From: DASUPK01 sp036265435
Lineage (GTDB): Bacteria; Actinomycetota; Thermoleophilia; Solirubrobacterales; 70-9
Assembly: GCA_036265435.1 (NCBI GenBank)
Contig: DATAPB010000090.1
Span: forward strand, 1-7,858
Reading direction: 5' to 3'
DNA length: 7,858 bases
Positions 5,858 to 7,858 of this stretch are shown one piece after another. The notes under the pieces are model-generated. The model made no database searches and was not told the DNA's origin. It saw nothing but the letters and a program-made list of their open reading frames with translations. The number at the start of each line of letters is the position of its first letter. Within the stretch, counting starts at the first letter, position 1. A program made the position numbers and the translations under genes.

Positions 5858-7398
5858 ACGCGATCGACGCGACGGCGAGCCTGCCCGGCCTCGAACCGGG
5901 TCCGAATCGCGCCCGCGAGCTGGCGCGGAGCTCGAACGTGATCCCCGTTCGCTATCGCTTCGTCGACGATCTGGAGACGCCCGTCGGCGCCTTCCTGAAG
6001 CTGCGGGGCGACGGCCCCTCGTTCCTGCTCGAGTCCGCTGAGCAGGGCCGCCTCGGGCGCTGGTCGTTTCTGGGATTCCGCCCGCGATCGGTCCTGCGCT
6101 GGAGCGACGGGAAGCTATCCGAGTGGGGTGGCGATTCGGCTTCGGAATCGGGCTCGGGAGCCGCCCCGGATCGCGTCACCGATGAGCCCGACCCGTATGC
6201 CGCGGTCGCGGACTACCTCGGCCGCTTTCAGATCGCCGAGTCGGATGAGCTGCCGCCATTCGCCGGTGGCGCCGTCGGGTTCTTCGGCTACGACCTGGTG
6301 CGAACGGTCGAGCCTCTCGGCGAGCCCAACCCGGACCCCGTCGGACTTCCGGACATGGCCCTGATGATCAGCGATGTGCTCGTCGCCTTCGACCACCAGC
6401 GACACGAGGTCACGCTGATCGCCAACGCGTTCGTCGAGGACGGTGGGATCGACGACGCCTACGCCCGAGCCGTCGAGACGATCGCCGAAGTGCGCGAGAT
6501 GATGCGAGGGTCCGCGGAGGCGAAGCCGGACCGGAACCGGGTCGATGGCGAAGCCGTCCGGTTCCAATCCAACATGACCCGCGATCAGTTCGAGGGAACG
6601 GTCTCGCGGATCATCGAATACCTCCACGCCGGCGACGCCTTCCAGGTGGTCCCCTCGCAGCGCTTCACCGCCCGGACGCCCGTCGAGGCGTTCTCGATCT
6701 ATCGCGGCCTCCGCACGGTCAACCCCTCCCCGTACATGTACTTCCTCGACTTCGGCGACTTCGAGATCGCGGGCGCGTCACCCGAGCCGCTCGTCAAGGT
6801 GACCGGCCGCCGGGTCGAGACACGGCCGATCGCGGGCACCTACCCCCGTGGGGCCGACGAGGAGGAGGACCGCCGCCAGGCAGAGCGCCTGCTCCAGGAC
6901 CCCAAGGAGCGCGCCGAGCACGTGATGCTCGTCGACCTCGGGCGCAACGACCTCGGGCGGGTCTGCGAGTACGGATCGGTCCATGTCGACGAGCTGATGG
7001 TGGTCGAGACCTACTCCCACGTGCTGCACATCGTCAGCCAGGTCTCGGGCCGGCTCCGCGACGGGATCAGCGCCATGGATGTTCTCCGCTCGGTCCTGCC
7101 CGCTGGAACGCTGTCAGGCGCGCCGAAGGTGCGGGCCATGCAGATCATCGACGAGCTCGAGCCCCACAAGCGGGGCTCCTACGGGGGCGCGATCGGCTAC
7201 CTCTCCTATACGGGCGATCTCGACACCGCCATCCACATCCGCACCGTCGTCGTCAAGGACGGGCTGGTGCACGTGCAGGCCGGGGGTGGCACGGTCGCCG
7301 ACGCGCAGCCGGCTTACGAGTACAACGAGTCGGTCAACAAGGCGAAGGCGGTCTTCCGCGCCGTCGAGCTCGCCGCCGAGCAGCCGGAGTGGCCATGA
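5854..7398 (+). CDS. trpE: Anthranilate synthase component I
   Basis: Chorismate plus ammonia (supplied by TrpG) to anthranilate, the first committed step of tryptophan synthesis; 514 residues, normal. The N-terminal domain carries the tryptophan feedback-site motif LLES (58-61), so end-product inhibition is expected. The chorismate-binding domain (about 230-510) shows PSPYMYFLDF, GASPEPLVKV, RPIAGTYPRG, DPKERAEHVMLVDLGRNDLGRV, HIVSQVSG and LPAGTLSGAPKVRAMQIID, ending with AGGGTVADAQP-YEYNE. One variation is a tyrosine in IAGTYPRG, where many relatives have IAGTRPRG. ATG 5854 overlaps the hisIE stop (ATGA); the protein proper begins near residue 21 (ELARSSNVIPV). A low-complexity Ser/Gly/Glu stretch (about 93-105) is a variable loop. 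It could be a PabB-type enzyme, but the LLES motif and trpG next to it favour TrpE. Confidence 0.95.
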   Translation: MNAIDATASLPGLEPGPNRARELARSSNVIPVRYRFVDDLETPVGAFLKLRGDGPSFLLESAEQGRLGRWSFLGFRPRSVLRWSDGKLSEWGGDSASESGSGAAPDRVTDEPDPYAAVADYLGRFQIAESDELPPFAGGAVGFFGYDLVRTVEPLGEPNPDPVGLPDMALMISDVLVAFDHQRHEVTLIANAFVEDGGIDDAYARAVETIAEVREMMRGSAEAKPDRNRVDGEAVRFQSNMTRDQFEGTVSRIIEYLHAGDAFQVVPSQRFTARTPVEAFSIYRGLRTVNPSPYMYFLDFGDFEIAGASPEPLVKVTGRRVETRPIAGTYPRGADEEEDRRQAERLLQDPKERAEHVMLVDLGRNDLGRVCEYGSVHVDELMVVETYSHVLHIVSQVSGRLRDGISAMDVLRSVLPAGTLSGAPKVRAMQIIDELEPHKRGSYGGAIGYLSYTGDLDTAIHIRTVVVKDGLVHVQAGGGTVADAQPAYEYNESVNKAKAVFRAVELAAEQPEWP

Positions 7399-7858
7399 GC
7401 GCGGAGCAGAGCGGAGCGCGAAGCAGAGGGGCGAAGAGCGTGCTCGTCATCGACAACTACGACTCCTTCACCTACAACCTCGTCCAGTACCTGGGCGAGC
7501 TGGGCGCGGAGGTCGGGGTGGTCCGCAACGACAAGGCGACCGTCGAGGAGCTGCGCGCTCTGGCGCCCGACCGCCTGGTCGTCTCTCCCGGCCCGTGCAC
7601 GCCGAAGGAGGCGGGCATCTCGGTCGAGGCGATCCGCTCCTTCGCGGAGGCCGGCACGCCCGTCCTGGGAGTCTGCCTCGGGCACCAGTCGCTGGTGGAG
7701 GCGTTCGGAGGCGAGGTCGTGCGCGGTGACCCGATCCACGGCAAGGACGCCGAGGTGCGGCACGACGGCAAGGCGATCTACGACGGGCTCTCCAACCCGT
7801 TGGTTGCGGGGCGATACCACTCGCTGATCGCCGACCCCGATCTGCCCGATGAGCTCGA
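7395..7858 (+). CDS. trpG: Anthranilate synthase component II, glutamine amidotransferase (partial)
   Basis: Glutaminase subunit that passes ammonia to TrpE; may also serve aminodeoxychorismate synthase (PabA) if the genome has no second copy. The window ends inside the gene after about 154 codons of a usual 190-200. Class I amidotransferase motifs seen: VLVIDNYDSFTYNLVQYLG at the start, oxyanion loop SPGPCTPKEAG, nucleophile C94 in GVCLGHQSL, and RYHSL later. The catalytic His-Glu pair lies beyond the window edge. ATG 7395 overlaps the trpE stop (ATGA), giving about 14 extra polar residues (MSAEQSGARSRGAK) before the conserved start. GTG 7440 would start almost exactly at the conserved VLVIDNYDSF but has no convincing Shine-Dalgarno sequence, so I keep the coupled ATG. 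The extension is encoded by a 15-base imperfect direct repeat. Confidence 0.94.
   Translation, partial: MSAEQSGARSRGAKSVLVIDNYDSFTYNLVQYLGELGAEVGVVRNDKATVEELRALAPDRLVVSPGPCTPKEAGISVEAIRSFAEAGTPVLGVCLGHQSLVEAFGGEVVRGDPIHGKDAEVRHDGKAIYDGLSNPLVAGRYHSLIADPDLPDEL
7397..7428 (+). repeat. Short imperfect direct repeat in the trpG 5' end
   Basis: GAGCGCGGAGCAGAG (7397-7411) and GAGCGCGAAGCAGAG (7414-7428) differ at one of 15 positions and start 17 bases apart. The repeat lies within the trpG-specific N-terminal extension, before the conserved domain, and reads through in two different frames. It is purine-rich, like the run before the acidic gene at 4839-4857. It may be a small local duplication. 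Confidence 0.5.

Noticed and set aside
7079..7729. + strand frame of 216 codons across the trpE/trpG junction
   Set aside because: Out of frame with both enzymes, which have clear active-site motifs; Arg/Ser/Pro-rich shadow.

Overview
The window is a compact, gene-dense piece of a high-GC bacterial chromosome. All supported genes lie on the + strand, third codon positions are mostly G or C, and most neighbours share their stop and start codons. The gene content and motif styles (Era with DLPG, MurI with ACNSA, hisI next to trpE, a probable leaderless start with a TACAAT box) suggest an actinobacterium, most likely a deep branch such as Thermoleophilia/Solirubrobacterales. That placement is an inference from recognition, not from a search.

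Region 1 (1-4786) is one translationally coupled housekeeping operon: the tail of an unidentified upstream gene, prmA (L11 methyltransferase), murI (glutamate racemase), a small membrane protein with a DUF1232/YkvA-type domain, yqeY (GatB/YqeY family), phoH (ATPase), ybeY (rRNA endonuclease) and era (ribosome-assembly GTPase). The theme is ribosome modification, maturation and RNA quality control, with one cell-wall enzyme (MurI) and one membrane protein inserted.

Region 2 (4787-5182) holds a small, extremely acidic, lysine-free protein of 84 residues with a clear Shine-Dalgarno sequence. It is followed by a 70-base gap with two adjacent inverted repeats and a probable -10 box.

Region 3 (5183-7858) is an amino-acid biosynthesis operon: a bifunctional hisIE, then trpE and trpG (anthranilate synthase components I and II), each joined by an ATGA overlap; trpG runs off the window end. 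Its promoter appears to place the transcript start on the A of the hisIE ATG (leaderless), with a perfect 8-base inverted repeat centred on the -10 box.

I see no mobile element, CRISPR array, tRNA or rRNA, and no evidence for a novel multi-gene system. The most informative oddities are local: ybeY appears to lack an ATG/GTG/TTG start at its proper N terminus, the DUF1232 gene seems to have changed reading frame near its 3' end, the hisIE control region is palindromic and probably leaderless, and the acidic small protein is unrecognised.
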